Counted from the first letter of the stretch, positions 53,049 to 62,856 are shown. The stretch is 64,000 bases of DNA from Streptomyces chartreusis NRRL 3882 (GCF_900236475.1 NZ_LT963352.1:2604001-2668000), one strand, 5' to 3'. The notes: generated from the sequence alone by a model not told the origin. A program made the numbers and translations.

Positions 53049-54617
53049 ATGGAGATCCCCCACTTCGGCATCCCGCCCGAGCTCGCACGCCGGATGAGCA
53101 TGGCGGAACAGCACGAGTACCTGCGCACGCGGCTGTCGCGGCGCCGCACGCTGGTGACGGCGGGCGCGGTCGCGGGCGGCCTGCTGACCGGCTGCTCCGG
53201 CCCGGGACCCGGGAGCGGTACGGCGACCAGGAGCCCGTCGCCGAGCACGTCGAAGACGCCCGGCTCCTTCGTCACCCCCTTCGGCCGCCATCTCGCCTTC
53301 GGCGCCGACCCGAAGACGCAGATGCGGATCTCCTGGCAGGTGCCGCTGGCGGTGCGGGGGCCGTACGTCCGGGTGGGCCTGCGCCCCGACGACCTCGGCC
53401 GCAAGGTCGAGGCGGAGCTGCGCGACCTGCACACCCCGGAGCTGAAGGGCGTACGGCCGGCGGTGGAGCAGTACTACCTGCACGCGGCGCTGGACGGCCT
53501 GCGCCCGGACACGACGTACTACTACGGCGTCGGCCACGAGGGCTTCGACCCGGCGTCCCCGCGGCACCGGTCGACCGTCACGTCGTTCCGCACGGCACCC
53601 GCGAGCCCGCCGGAGCGGTTCGTGTTCACCGCGTTCGGCGACCAGGGCGTCGGCGAGGAGGCGGCCCTGAACGACCGTCTGCTGCTGCGCCGGGGCCCTG
53701 CCTTCCACCTCCACGCCGGCGACATCTGCTACGCCGACCCGACCGGCAAGGGCAAGGAGTCGGACGTCTTCGACGCCGGGCAGTGGGACCGGTTCCTGAA
53801 GCAGACCGAGCCGGTGGCCAGGTCGGTGCCGTGGATGGTGACGACCGGCAACCACGACATGGAGGCCTGGTACTCGCCGGACGGCTACGGCGGCCAGCTC
53901 GCCCGTTTCTCCCTGCCGGACAGCGGCTTCGACGCGCGGACGGCACCGGGGGTGTACGCCTTCACGTACGGCAACGTCGGCGTGGTCGCGCTGGACGCGA
54001 ACGACGTGTCGTACGAGATCTCCGCCAACTTCGGCTACACGGAGGGGCGGCAGACGACGTGGCTGGACAGGAAGCTCGGCGAACTCCGAGCGGCGCGGGA
54101 CGTCGACTTCATCGTCGTCTTCTTCCACCACTGCGCGTACTCGACGTCCACGCACGCCTCCGACGGCGGGGTGCGCGCCGCGTGGCTGCCCCTGTTCGCC
54201 AAGCACCAGGTGGACCTGGTGATCAACGGGCACAACCACGTCTACGAGCGGACCGACGCCATCCGGAACGGCGAGGTGGGCAGGCCGGTGCCGGTGGGCG
54301 GGACGACGGATCCCCGGCGGGACGGGATCGTGTACGTCACGGCGGGCGGCGGCGGCAAGGAGCTGTACGGCTTCCCCGACGGCGTGAAGGAGAGCTACGA
54401 GGGGAACGCCGCCGACCACGAGCCGGTCGGCACCTTCCGGTGGACGAAGTCCCGGGACACCAAGGCCGAGTCGGTGCAGTGGTCGCGGGTGCGCTACCGC
54501 GGGTTCTCGTTCCTGTCGGTGGAGGCCGTGAGCGGCGCCGCGCCGAGGCTGAAGGTGTCGGCGCTGGCGTCGAGCGGTGAGCGGATCGACCATTTCGAGG
54601 TGCGGCGCGGGGTGTGA
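53049..54617 (+). CDS. Tat-exported metallophosphoesterase lipoprotein (purple acid phosphatase type)
   Basis: A 522-aa exported phosphatase. The twin-arginine stretch SRRRTL at residues 30-35 precedes a hydrophobic core and lipobox LLTGC with C49. A fibronectin-III-like N domain (residues 70-190, RISWQVPLAVRGPYVRVGLR) leads to the calcineurin-type catalytic domain: GDQGVGEEA, HAGDICYAD, TTGNHDMEAWY, FFHHCAYSTSTHA and INGHNHVYERTDA. Expected to hydrolyse phosphoesters at the cell surface. Starts ATG 53049 with a weak ribosome site; upstream intergenic DNA is shared with leuB. Confidence 0.9.
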   Translation: MEIPHFGIPPELARRMSMAEQHEYLRTRLSRRRTLVTAGAVAGGLLTGCSGPGPGSGTATRSPSPSTSKTPGSFVTPFGRHLAFGADPKTQMRISWQVPLAVRGPYVRVGLRPDDLGRKVEAELRDLHTPELKGVRPAVEQYYLHAALDGLRPDTTYYYGVGHEGFDPASPRHRSTVTSFRTAPASPPERFVFTAFGDQGVGEEAALNDRLLLRRGPAFHLHAGDICYADPTGKGKESDVFDAGQWDRFLKQTEPVARSVPWMVTTGNHDMEAWYSPDGYGGQLARFSLPDSGFDARTAPGVYAFTYGNVGVVALDANDVSYEISANFGYTEGRQTTWLDRKLGELRAARDVDFIVVFFHHCAYSTSTHASDGGVRAAWLPLFAKHQVDLVINGHNHVYERTDAIRNGEVGRPVPVGGTTDPRRDGIVYVTAGGGGKELYGFPDGVKESYEGNAADHEPVGTFRWTKSRDTKAESVQWSRVRYRGFSFLSVEAVSGAAPRLKVSALASSGERIDHFEVRRGV

Positions 54618-54622
54618 GCCCC

Positions 54623-54652
54623 GCACCGCGCCTCGTCGGGTGCGGCTCCCGG
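54623..54652. terminator. Hairpin between the phosphatase and the 43-aa gene
   Basis: CCGCACC / GGTGCGG stem with an 11-nt loop, extended by partial GAG/CTC pairing; lies between convergent genes. Confidence 0.5.
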
Positions 54653-54669
54653 ACCAGGGGTGGTACGGC

Positions 54670-54801
54670 TCAGTGACCGGTGGATCCGCCGTTGTCCCTG
54701 CGGTCGAGGGCGCGCTGGAGCGCTGCGGCGGCGTTCTTGCGGTCGGACTCGCTCGTACGGGAGACGTGACGGACTCGGCGGCGGACGGTCGTCTCGGCCA
54801 T
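54670..54801 (-). CDS. Small conserved basic protein
   Basis: A 43-aa protein (MAETTVRRRVRHVSRTSESD, ending RDNGGSTGH) with a strong AAGGAG ribosome binding site before ATG 54801. The arginine-rich start and the amphipathic helix NAAAALQRALDRRD are distinctive, and its codons show the usual GC bias at third positions. I recall similar short proteins in other streptomycetes but no function. It could be a small nucleic-acid or ribosome-associated protein; this is a guess from charge alone. Confidence 0.65.
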   Translation of the reverse strand: MAETTVRRRVRHVSRTSESDRKNAAAALQRALDRRDNGGSTGH

Positions 54802-55047
54802 GGGAAATCGACTCCTTCGACAGCATGGAGTGCGGAAAGGGATACGAGACGCCGGATGGGGCGGGGAGCGGTGCCGCAGGGGTTGCCTGCACGGGGCCCG
54901 GCTCACGACCGCCATTCGCTTGGTCGAGCGAGACGTTCGGCTCCTACAAAACTAAGGGAGGCCGGAGCATCTGTCTCCACAATTACTCGGACTTCCTACT
55001 ATCTGAGACGGTGGACTACGTGACACCCCGCTGACCTGCGGTGATCC

Positions 55048-55590
55048 CTAGAGCACATCTCCGTCGCGCCAGTCGAAGAGCAGCTCGTGCGCGGGGTCGA
55101 GCGGCCCGGCGAGGGCGGGCCGGACGTAGGTGCTGTCCTCTTCGTCCGGCAGGCGGACGACGCCGTCCCGCGGGCTGAGGGCGTGCACCTGGCCGCGCCA
55201 CAGCCGCCAGCCGCGGGAGGTGTAGAGCCGGGCGCCGTCGTCGCTGGCGGAGAGGGCGCCGAGGTCGTAGGCGCGGTCGACGACGCGTTCCAGCTCCGCC
55301 ATGACCTGCCCGCCGAGGCCGGTGCGGCGGGCGTCGGCGCGTACGGCGACGTTCTCGACGTACCCGACGCGCAGCCACCGGCCGCGGTGCCGCACCCGGC
55401 GCATCACGACCGCCCCGTGCGCGGCGAGCCCGGAGCCGTCGTGCACGAGGACGTGCATGCCGCCGAGGCCGTGGTCCCAGTCCTCGTCGCCGAAGTCGCC
55501 GTCGAAGGCGGCGTCCAGCAGGGCCCGTGCGGCGTGGAGTTCGGCCGGCGTGAGGTCGGCGGTGTGGGCGGTGCGTGCTCGGGTGGTCAT
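55048..55590 (-). CDS. AAC(2')-I-like GNAT acetyltransferase
   Basis: A 180-aa GNAT acetyltransferase that closely resembles mycobacterial aminoglycoside 2'-N-acetyltransferase AAC(2')-I in length and sequence: HTADLTPAELHAARALLDAA, FDGDFGDEDWDHGLGGMHVL, GYVENVAVRADARRTGLGGQ (acetyl-CoA pyrophosphate loop), YDLGALSASDDGARLYTSRG and the end LLFDWRDGDVL. In mycobacteria such enzymes acetylate aminoglycosides weakly and may act on a cell-wall or thiol substrate. ATG 55590 is preferred over the in-frame ATG 55614 because GGGGAAG precedes it. Confidence 0.88.
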   Translation of the reverse strand: MTTRARTAHTADLTPAELHAARALLDAAFDGDFGDEDWDHGLGGMHVLVHDGSGLAAHGAVVMRRVRHRGRWLRVGYVENVAVRADARRTGLGGQVMAELERVVDRAYDLGALSASDDGARLYTSRGWRLWRGQVHALSPRDGVVRLPDEEDSTYVRPALAGPLDPAHELLFDWRDGDVL

Positions 55591-55617
55591 CGGGTCAGTC
55601 TTCCCCGCGGACATGCC

Positions 55618-55650
55618 GACGGGCCAGGTCGTTTCGTGACCTGGCCCGTC
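55618..55650 (-). terminator. Terminator of the pruA operon
   Basis: Perfect 13-bp stem GACGGGCCAGGTC / GACCTGGCCCGTC with a 7-nt loop, 13 nt after the pruA stop. Confidence 0.88.
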
Positions 55651-55663
55651 GGTTCGCCGGGAC

Positions 55664-57295
55664 TCAGCCCATGTGCGGGTAGGTGTAGTCGGTCGGCGGG
55701 ACCAGCGTCTCCTTGATGGCGCGGGTCAGGGTCCAGCGCATCAGGTTCTGCGGTGCACCGGCCTTGTCGTTGGTGCCGGAGGCACGGCCGCCGCCGAAGG
55801 GCTGCTGGCCGACGACGGCGCCGGTCGACTTGTCGTTGATGTAGAAGTTGCCGGCGGCGTAGCGGAGCTTGTTCGCCGTGTGGGCGGCCGCCGCGCGGTC
55901 GTTCGCGATGACCGAGCCGGTGAGGGCGTAGTCGGAGACGGACTCCATCTGGGTCAGCATCTCGTCGTACTTCTCGTCCTCGTAGACGTGCACGGCGATG
56001 ACCGGGCCGAAGTACTCGGTGCGGAAGACCTCGTTCTCCGGGTCGGTGCACTCGATGACGGTCGGGCGGACGAACCAGCCCTCGGAGTCGTCGTAGGTGC
56101 CGCCCGCGACGATCGTGCAGGAGGGGTCCTCCTTGGCACGGTCGATGGCGGCCTTGTTCTTGGCGAAGGCACGCTCGTCGATGACGGCGCCGATGAAGTT
56201 CGACAGGTCGGTGACGTCGCCCATCTTGATGCCGTCGACCTCGGCGGCCCACTCCTCCTTGAAACCGGAGTTCCAGATCGAGGCGGGGATGTACGCCCGG
56301 GAGGTGGCGCTGCACTTCTGGCCCTGGTACTCGAAGGCACCCCGGGTCAGCGCTGTCTTCAGGATCGCCGGGTCGGCCGAGGGGTGGGCGACGAGGAAGT
56401 CCTTGCCGCCGGTCTCGCCGACCAGACGCGGGTAGGTGCGGTACTTCTCGATGTTGTTGCCGACCGTCTTCCACAGGTACTGGAAGGTCTTGGTCGAGCC
56501 GGTGAAGTGGATGCCCGCGAGGTCGCGGTGCTCCAGGGCGACCTTCGAGACCTCGATGCCGTCGCCGGTGACGAGGTTGATGACGCCCTTGGGCAGGCCG
56601 GCCTCCTCCAGGAGCTGCATGAGCAGCACGGCGGCGTGGGTCTGCGTCGGGGACGGCTTCCAGACGACGACGTTGCCCATCAGGGCCGGGGCCGTGGGCA
56701 GGTTGCCCGCGATCGCGGTGAAGTTGAAGGGCGTGATCGCGTAGACGAAGCCCTCCAGCGGGCGGTGGTCCAGGCGGTTCCACACACCCGGGGAGTTGGC
56801 CGGGGGCTGCTCGGCCAGGAGCTTGCGGGCGTAGGAGACGTTGAACCGCCAGAAGTCGATCAGCTCGCAGGGCGTGTCGATCTCGGCCTGCTGGGCGGTC
56901 TTGGACTGGCCGAGCATGGTGGAGGCGGCGAGCGTCTCGCGCCAGGGGCCGGACAGCAGCTCGGCGGCGCGCAGGATGATCGCCGCGCGGTCGTCGAAGG
57001 ACATGGCGCGCCAGGCGGGCGCGGCGGCCAGGGCCGCGTCGATGGCGTCCTGGGCGTCCGCCTGCGTGGCGTTGCGGTACGTGCCGAGCACGGCCTGGTG
57101 GTTGTGCGGCTGGACGACCTTGAAGGCCTCACCGCCGCCCATCCGCTTCTCGCCGCCGATGGTGCAGGGCAGGTCGACCGGGTTGTCGGCCAGCTCCTTC
57201 AGGCGAGCCTCCAGCCGGGCACGCTCGGGCGAGCCGGGGGCGTAGCCGTGCACCGGCTCGTTGACGGGGGTGGGGACCTGGGTCACAGCGTCCAT
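55664..57295 (-). CDS. pruA: Delta-1-pyrroline-5-carboxylate dehydrogenase
   Basis: A 543-aa aldehyde dehydrogenase for the second step of proline breakdown, oxidising P5C/glutamate semialdehyde to glutamate. Motifs: VYAITPFNFTAIAGNLPTAP, HFTGSTKTFQYLWK (NAD site), PRLVGETGGKDFLVAHPSAD with the general-base glutamate, and the catalytic cysteine in EYQGQKCSATSRAY. AAGGAG ribosome binding site before ATG 57295. Follows the proline dehydrogenase gene by 92 nt on the same strand; in this organism the two activities are separate proteins, not fused as in E. coli PutA. Confidence 0.96.
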   Translation of the reverse strand: MDAVTQVPTPVNEPVHGYAPGSPERARLEARLKELADNPVDLPCTIGGEKRMGGGEAFKVVQPHNHQAVLGTYRNATQADAQDAIDAALAAAPAWRAMSFDDRAAIILRAAELLSGPWRETLAASTMLGQSKTAQQAEIDTPCELIDFWRFNVSYARKLLAEQPPANSPGVWNRLDHRPLEGFVYAITPFNFTAIAGNLPTAPALMGNVVVWKPSPTQTHAAVLLMQLLEEAGLPKGVINLVTGDGIEVSKVALEHRDLAGIHFTGSTKTFQYLWKTVGNNIEKYRTYPRLVGETGGKDFLVAHPSADPAILKTALTRGAFEYQGQKCSATSRAYIPASIWNSGFKEEWAAEVDGIKMGDVTDLSNFIGAVIDERAFAKNKAAIDRAKEDPSCTIVAGGTYDDSEGWFVRPTVIECTDPENEVFRTEYFGPVIAVHVYEDEKYDEMLTQMESVSDYALTGSVIANDRAAAAHTANKLRYAAGNFYINDKSTGAVVGQQPFGGGRASGTNDKAGAPQNLMRWTLTRAIKETLVPPTDYTYPHMG

Positions 57296-57387
57296 GTTTT
57301 CCGTAACTCCTTACTGAACGGTGTTTCGGTCTCAGCCCTTGGCGAGCCTCAGCCTTGCCTTGAGGAGCCTCGGCCCTGGTCGGGCTC

Positions 57388-58314
57388 TCAGCCCTTTGTC
57401 AGCATCGAGCGGGCGAAGAAGCGCAGGTTGGCCGGCTTCTCCGCGAGTCGGCGCATGAAGTAGCCGTACCAGTCGGTGCCGTAGGCCGTGTACACGCGCA
57501 TCCGGTGGCCCTCGGCGGCCAGCCGCAGGTGCTCCTCGGTGCGGATGCCGTAGAGCATCTGGAACTCGTACTCGTCGAGCTTTCGCCCGGCGCGGTGGGC
57601 GAGCTCCTGGCCGATGGCGATCAGGCGCGGGTCGTGGGACCCGACCATCGGGTACCCCTCCCCCTCCATCAACGTCCTGAGGATCCGAACGTATGCCCGG
57701 TCGATCTCGTGTTTGTCCAGATACGCGACCGAGGACGGCTCCTTGTACGCGCCCTTGACGAGGCGCACCCGGCTGCCGTTCGCGGCGAGGCGGCGGGCGT
57801 CGGCCTCGGTGCGGAAGAGGTACGCCTGGATGACGCAGCCGGTCTGCGGGAAGTCCTTCCGCAGCTCCTCGTGGATGGCGAACATCGAGTCGAGGGTGGT
57901 GTGGTCCTCGGCGTCCAGGGTGACCGTGGTGCCGATCTCGGCGGCGGCCTCGACGACCGGGCGGACGTTGGCGAGGGCCAGTTCGTGGCCGCCGTCCAGC
58001 GCCTGCCCGAACATCGACAGCTTCACGGACATCTCGGCGCGGGTGCCGAGCTCCAGCGGCTTCAGGCGGTCGATCAGCTCCAGGTAGGCGTCCCGGGCGG
58101 CGGCGGCCTGCGCGGGGCTGGTGATGTCCTCGCCCACGACGTCCATCGTCAGCTCCAGGCCCTGCCCGGTGAGGTCCCGGATGACCGGAACGATGTCGTC
58201 GACGTCCTCGCCGGGGATGAACCGGTCGACGACCTGCCTGGTCACCGGGGCCGCCGAGATCAGGCGTCGCATCCGGTCGCTGCGCGACGCGGCGAGAATC
58301 ACGGGACCCAGCAC
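57388..58314 (-). CDS. putA: Proline dehydrogenase
   Basis: A 308-aa monofunctional FAD-dependent proline dehydrogenase. The barrel carries MSVKLSMFGQALDGG, TLDAEDHTTLDSMFAIHEEL, CVIQAYLFRTEADARRL, RVRLVKGAYKEPSSVAY and the signature FQMLYGIRTEEHLRLAAEGH with the C-terminal helix YFMRRLAEKPANLRFF that holds proline. GTG start 58314 with GGAGG 6 nt upstream. Works with PruA; the divergent PucR-type regulator probably senses proline. Confidence 0.95.
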   Translation of the reverse strand: MLGPVILAASRSDRMRRLISAAPVTRQVVDRFIPGEDVDDIVPVIRDLTGQGLELTMDVVGEDITSPAQAAAARDAYLELIDRLKPLELGTRAEMSVKLSMFGQALDGGHELALANVRPVVEAAAEIGTTVTLDAEDHTTLDSMFAIHEELRKDFPQTGCVIQAYLFRTEADARRLAANGSRVRLVKGAYKEPSSVAYLDKHEIDRAYVRILRTLMEGEGYPMVGSHDPRLIAIGQELAHRAGRKLDEYEFQMLYGIRTEEHLRLAAEGHRMRVYTAYGTDWYGYFMRRLAEKPANLRFFARSMLTKG

Positions 58315-58504
58315 GGGGCACCTCCAGAGCACAACCAACGGATGGCCGGACCCCGGGCGGATGACGCTTCGGGTACGGCGCGGAGAACCACCGTGAAACC
58401 TAAGGATCCCCCCGATCGTCGGCCATCGACAGCTGTCACGCATCCGTGCCGCAGATCTCAGACAGATGTATGAAGGCTCCCCTGGAGTGCGGGACAATGC
58501 CCGG

Positions 58505-59845
58505 ATGACGTCGGAACACAGGGGTGACTACGAGGAGCTGGTCGACGAGATCTCGGAGCTGCTCGGGGCGCCCGCGACGCTGGAGAACCGGGACTTCGAG
58601 CTGATCGCCTTCGGCGCGTACGACAGTGAGGGTGACCTCGATCCGTCGGCCCTGGACCCGGTGCGCACCCGCTCGATCCTGACCCGCCGCTCGACGTCGG
58701 CCGTCCGGGCGTGGTTCGAGGGCTTCGGCATCACCCGTGCGACGGGCCCGGTGCGTATCCCGCCGACGCCGGAGGCCGGGGTGTACCGGGGCCGGATCTG
58801 CCTGCCCGTCCGCCACCGGGGCGTGGTCCACGGCTATGTCTGGCTGCTGGACGACGATCCCGGCCCGAGCGAGCGCCAGCTGTCCGCCGCCATGCAGGTC
58901 ACGGCCCGGATCGGCGCGCTGCTCGCGGACGAGGCCCAGCACGGCGCCGACCTCAGCCGCGAGCTGCGGGCCGTCCTCACGGCCGACCGCGACTGGCAGC
59001 GCGACATGGCCATCGCGGAACTCCGCACCGCCCTCGGTCCCCGCGCCGACGGCCTCCACACGGTGCTCTGCGTCGCCCCCTGGCCCACGGCCGACCCCGA
59101 CGACGCCCCGTCGGTCCGCACGATGCCGGGCGCGACAGCCCTGTGCACCCTGCCGTGGGGGACCTCGTCCCAGTGCGTGGCCGTCCTGGTCCGCCTGCGC
59201 TCGGCGGACGTACTGACCCCGGCGACGACAGCGGCGGCCCGCCTGCTGGAACGGGCGGGCGGTCCGACGGGGCCCGACGCCCGGGGCGCGGCAAAGAGCC
59301 CCGCACGCGGGACGTCCACGGGCATGCCACGCGGAGCGGGCACCGGCACCGCTCCGTCCGGCCCGGCCGGCGGCGCCTCGCGCGCGGCGGGCACCGGCAC
59401 CGCCTCCCCCGCCGCCGGTCTCGCGACACCCCGCTCCGGTCTCGCCGAGCTGGGAACCGCCTGGTGGGAGGCCTCGGCGGCGGCGCGGGCCGCCTTGGCC
59501 GAGTCCCGGCTGGGGCCCGTCGCCGAGTGGACGTCGATCGGGCCGTTCCGGCTGCTCACCGCGCTGCCGCCGGAGGTGGCCCGCGACCCGGCGGTACACG
59601 CCCTGCTCTTCCCCGTCCACCGGGAGCTGGCCCGTACCGCCGAGGTCTACCTCGACTGCGCCGGCCAGGCCGCCCGGGCCGCCGCCGAGCTGGGCATCCA
59701 CCGTCAGACGCTGTACTACCGCCTGTCCCGGATCGAGAAGCTCACCGGCCTGGACCTGGACGACGGCGAGGACCGCCTGCTCCTGCACATGGCGCTGAAG
59801 GGGGCCCGGCTCGCACACGGTCAGGACATCGGGCCGTCCGGGTGA
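58505..59845 (+). CDS. PucR-type transcriptional activator, probable regulator of proline catabolism
   Basis: A 446-aa regulator. The N-terminal part (residues 1-200) contains a sensor-like region ([20 protein letters not shown]). A low-complexity Gly/Ala/Thr/Pro-rich linker spans about residues 255-310. The C-terminal PucR helix-turn-helix domain shows [20 protein letters not shown] followed by [20 protein letters not shown]. Its divergent position 190 bp from putA-pruA identifies the probable target. ATG 58505 is used; a start 13 codons earlier is possible. Confidence 0.88.
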   Translation: MTSEHRGDYEELVDEISELLGAPATLENRDFELIAFGAYDSEGDLDPSALDPVRTRSILTRRSTSAVRAWFEGFGITRATGPVRIPPTPEAGVYRGRICLPVRHRGVVHGYVWLLDDDPGPSERQLSAAMQVTARIGALLADEAQHGADLSRELRAVLTADRDWQRDMAIAELRTALGPRADGLHTVLCVAPWPTADPDDAPSVRTMPGATALCTLPWGTSSQCVAVLVRLRSADVLTPATTAAARLLERAGGPTGPDARGAAKSPARGTSTGMPRGAGTGTAPSGPAGGASRAAGTGTASPAAGLATPRSGLAELGTAWWEASAAARAALAESRLGPVAEWTSIGPFRLLTALPPEVARDPAVHALLFPVHRELARTAEVYLDCAGQAARAAAELGIHRQTLYYRLSRIEKLTGLDLDDGEDRLLLHMALKGARLAHGQDIGPSG

Positions 59846-59946
59846 GTCCCCTCGCCTGAACGGGCGGTTTCGGCACGGAGCCACGCCGCCGGGTGCCGCG
59901 CGCGGTCACGGTTCTCCTGGCGTGCCATCGGCCGGGAGGAGTTCAC

Positions 59947-61257
59947 GTGCGGAACCGACGCGCCTGGTCTGCGACGCGAACGGTGGTGGCGGGGCTGGCC
60001 TGCGGGGTGCTCGCGCTCGCGCTGCCGGGCAGCCACGCGAGTGCGGGGGCGGGCCGCCCTGCGGGCGCGGGGTCCGGAGCCGGGCAGGGCGAACGGGACG
60101 CGTCGACCGTGATCGAGTGGATGCGCACGGCGGGTGCCACCATCCGGGCCGAGGCCCACCCGGCCCCGCCCGAGTCGCTCATCTGGGACGCGTACGTCTC
60201 CACCGCCGTCTACAACGCCGTCGTCGGCATCGAGGGCCGCTACACGCCGTACAAGTGGGACGGGCGGGCGCCTCGTACGGCCTCGTCCGCGGCGGCCGCC
60301 GCCTCGGCCGCGCACCGGGTGCTGCGCCATCACTTCCCCGGAGCCGCGCCCCGGCTGGACACCGCCCTGACCGGCACTCTCGCGGAGATCCCCGACGGTG
60401 CGGCCGAGGACGAGGGCGTCGCGTTCGGGAAGCGCGCCGCCGACCACGTCATCGAACTCCGCCGTGACGACGGCCGGGGCGCGTCCGTACCGTTTCCCGC
60501 CCGTCCGCGCCCCGGCGTCTGGCGTCCCACCCCGCCCGGGCACGAGCCCTTCGCCAGTGCCTGGATCGGCCGGGTCCGGCCGCTGCTGCTGGACTCCCCG
60601 CACCAGTTCCGCCCCGGCCCGCCACCCTCACCGCGCTCCGCCCGGTACGCGCGGGACCTCCACGAGCTGGCGGCCTACGGAGGCCGGACCGGCTCGCACC
60701 GGACCCCCGAACAGACGGACACCGCCCGGTACTTCGCCGTCCTCGACCTGCAAGGGGCCCTGGGCGACCACGCCACCCGGCACGGGTTCGGCATCGCCGA
60801 GACGGCACGCCTGTACGCGGCGGCCAACACGGCGCAGGCGGACGCCGTCATCACCGCCTGGGACGCCAAGCTCCACTACGGCACCTGGCGGCCCGTCACC
60901 GCCATCCGGGAGGCCGACACCGACGGCAACCCGGCGACCCGGGCGGACCGGCGCTGGGAGCCGCTGCTCGTCACTCCGGCCCATCCCGACTACCTCAGTG
61001 GGCACGCCACCATGGGCGGTGCGCTGATGCGCATGCTGACCGGGGTCCTCGGCACCTCCCGCGTCGACCTGTACATCCGCTCGACCTCCACCGGCACGTC
61101 CCGCCACTACCGCTACGCCCACGAGTACGAACGGGACGTCGTCGACGCCCGGGTCTGGGGCGGGATCCACACCCGGACGGCCGACGAGGTGGGCGACGCC
61201 ACCGGCCGGCGACTCGCCGCCTGGGCGCTGCGGACGTACTTCCGACCGGTTCCCTGA
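59947..61257 (+). CDS. Secreted vanadium haloperoxidase / PAP2-family protein
   Basis: A 436-aa exported member of the vanadium chloroperoxidase/acid phosphatase superfamily. The signal peptide (TRTVVAGLACGVLALALPGS) leads to helical bundles. The vanadate/phosphate site is built from KLHYGTWRPVTAI (Lys and Arg), HPDYLSGHATMGGA (Ser-Gly-His) and RVWGGIHTRTADEVG (Arg and His). Either bromide/chloride peroxidation or phosphatase activity is possible from sequence. GTG start 59947 has GGGAGGAG upstream. Stands alone between the regulator and the ABC importer. Confidence 0.87.
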   Translation: MRNRRAWSATRTVVAGLACGVLALALPGSHASAGAGRPAGAGSGAGQGERDASTVIEWMRTAGATIRAEAHPAPPESLIWDAYVSTAVYNAVVGIEGRYTPYKWDGRAPRTASSAAAAASAAHRVLRHHFPGAAPRLDTALTGTLAEIPDGAAEDEGVAFGKRAADHVIELRRDDGRGASVPFPARPRPGVWRPTPPGHEPFASAWIGRVRPLLLDSPHQFRPGPPPSPRSARYARDLHELAAYGGRTGSHRTPEQTDTARYFAVLDLQGALGDHATRHGFGIAETARLYAAANTAQADAVITAWDAKLHYGTWRPVTAIREADTDGNPATRADRRWEPLLVTPAHPDYLSGHATMGGALMRMLTGVLGTSRVDLYIRSTSTGTSRHYRYAHEYERDVVDARVWGGIHTRTADEVGDATGRRLAAWALRTYFRPVP

Positions 61258-61292
61258 CGCCCTGCCGCGGGCAGCCGATCGAGGACACTTCT

Positions 61293-61307
61293 GAAAACGA
61301 TTGTCAT
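61293..61307. promoter_or_regulatory. Zur-box-like sequence upstream of the ABC importer
   Basis: TGAAAACGATTGTCA, 13 of 15 positions in agreement with the Streptomyces Zur consensus TGAAAATGATTTTCA as I recall it, 56 nt before the solute-binding protein gene in its promoter region. Confidence 0.6.
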
Positions 61308-61362
61308 CATGCTACGGTCGTGCCGCGTTCAATCATTTACCAGGCCTTGACCGAGGTGTCCC

Positions 61363-62856
61363 GTGCGCGTCCCCGCTCGTCTCGTCCCCCTCACTGCCCT
61401 CAGCGCGGCTTCCGCCCTGCTCACCGGCTGCTTCTCCGGTGGGCAGCCGGCCACCGACGACTCCGGGGCAGGGGGCAAGCGCATACGCGTCGCGATGATG
61501 CTGCCCCCGCGCTCGGCGCTGTCCCCGCTGTCCGACGACGCCTTCAAGCTGTCACGCTGGTCCACGGCGGAGACCCTGGTGAAGCTGAACGCGGACGGTG
61601 ACGCCGAGCCGGCCCTGGCCACCGAGTGGACCCAGTCCGGCCGGAGCTGGACCTTCACCCTGCGCGACGGCGTCACCTTCCACGACGGGACGAAGCTCAC
61701 CGCCGAAACCGTCGTCAACTCCCTGACCAAGGCCGCCGCCGCCTCCCCCAAGCCCCGCATCCTCGACGGCGTGGACCTGACCGCGAAGGCCGACGGCGAC
61801 AAGGTCACCGTCACCACCGCCACCGAGGACCCCCTGGTCCCACAGCGGCTCAGCTCCCCGCAGCTGTCGATCCTTGCGGCCAAGGCCTACCGGGGCAAGA
61901 CCGTCAGCCCCGTCGGCGCGGGCACCGGCCCCTTCGAGCTGACGAAGGTCAACGGCACCTCCTCCGCCGCCCTCGACCGCTACGACGGCTACTGGGGGAA
62001 GAAGGCCAAGGCCCCCGGCATCGACGTCCGGTTCGTCCCCGACGGCACCGCCCGTGCCGCCGCCCTGCGCACCGGCGAGGCCGACATCGTCGAGGCGGTG
62101 CCGGTCTCGCAGGCGGCGGTGCTGGACCAGGACCTGATCACCGAGGTGCCCATGCCGCGCACCAACACCCTGTACCTCAACACCGAGAAGGGCGTCTTCA
62201 AGGACGCCGCGCTGCGGGCGGCGGCCCGTGCGGCGATCGACGCCGAGTCGATCGTGAAGGGCGTGTACGAGGGGCGCGCCGATGTCGCCGAGGGGCTGCT
62301 CGGCCCCGCCCTGCCGTGGGCGGCCGAGCTGCGCGAGCCGGTGAAGCGGGCCGAGGCCGGCACCCCGGCCGGCAAGACGATCACCATCGGCACCTTCACC
62401 GACCGCGCCGAGTTGCCCGAGGTCGCCGCCGCGCTGCAACAGCAGCTGCAGAAGGCCGGGTTCAAGGTGAAGCTCGACGTCCGCGAGTACGCCAACATCG
62501 AGTCCGACGCGCTGGCGGGCCGCTTCGACGCGTTCATCCTCTCCCGCGCCACCGTGCTGGACTCCGGCGACCCGGCCGCCTACCTCTACAGCGACTTCGC
62601 CTCCGACGGCTCCTTCAACATCTCCCAGCTCGCGGACCCGGCCGTCGACAAGGCCCTGAAGAAGGCCGGCCGGACGCCGACCGGCGACGTCCGGCGCAAG
62701 GCGGTCATCGCCGCCGAGGCAGCCGTACTCGGCACGGACGCGGCCGTGCCCATGCTGCACGAACGCGTGATCCAGGGCGACGCCGCCGGCGTGACCGGTG
62801 TCGCCCACGACCCGCGCGAGCGGGAACTGGTCACGGCGGACACCTACGTCAAGTGA
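61363..62856 (+). CDS. ABC transporter solute-binding lipoprotein, family 5 (peptide/nickel type)
   Basis: A 497-aa SBP_bac_5 protein anchored as a lipoprotein (ALLTGC, C23). Family features: the STAETLVKLNADGDAEPALA region, TEWTQSGRSWTFTLRDGVTF with HDGTKLTAETVVNS, GTGPFELTKVNG and NTLYLNTEKGVFKDAALRAA. Members bind peptides, nickel chelates or metallophores. A Zur-like box upstream suggests a role in zinc supply, perhaps uptake of a zinc-chelating molecule; this is inference. GTG start after CGAGGTG. Its stop overlaps the permease start (GTGA). Confidence 0.9.
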   Translation: MRVPARLVPLTALSAASALLTGCFSGGQPATDDSGAGGKRIRVAMMLPPRSALSPLSDDAFKLSRWSTAETLVKLNADGDAEPALATEWTQSGRSWTFTLRDGVTFHDGTKLTAETVVNSLTKAAAASPKPRILDGVDLTAKADGDKVTVTTATEDPLVPQRLSSPQLSILAAKAYRGKTVSPVGAGTGPFELTKVNGTSSAALDRYDGYWGKKAKAPGIDVRFVPDGTARAAALRTGEADIVEAVPVSQAAVLDQDLITEVPMPRTNTLYLNTEKGVFKDAALRAAARAAIDAESIVKGVYEGRADVAEGLLGPALPWAAELREPVKRAEAGTPAGKTITIGTFTDRAELPEVAAALQQQLQKAGFKVKLDVREYANIESDALAGRFDAFILSRATVLDSGDPAAYLYSDFASDGSFNISQLADPAVDKALKKAGRTPTGDVRRKAVIAAEAAVLGTDAAVPMLHERVIQGDAAGVTGVAHDPRERELVTADTYVK

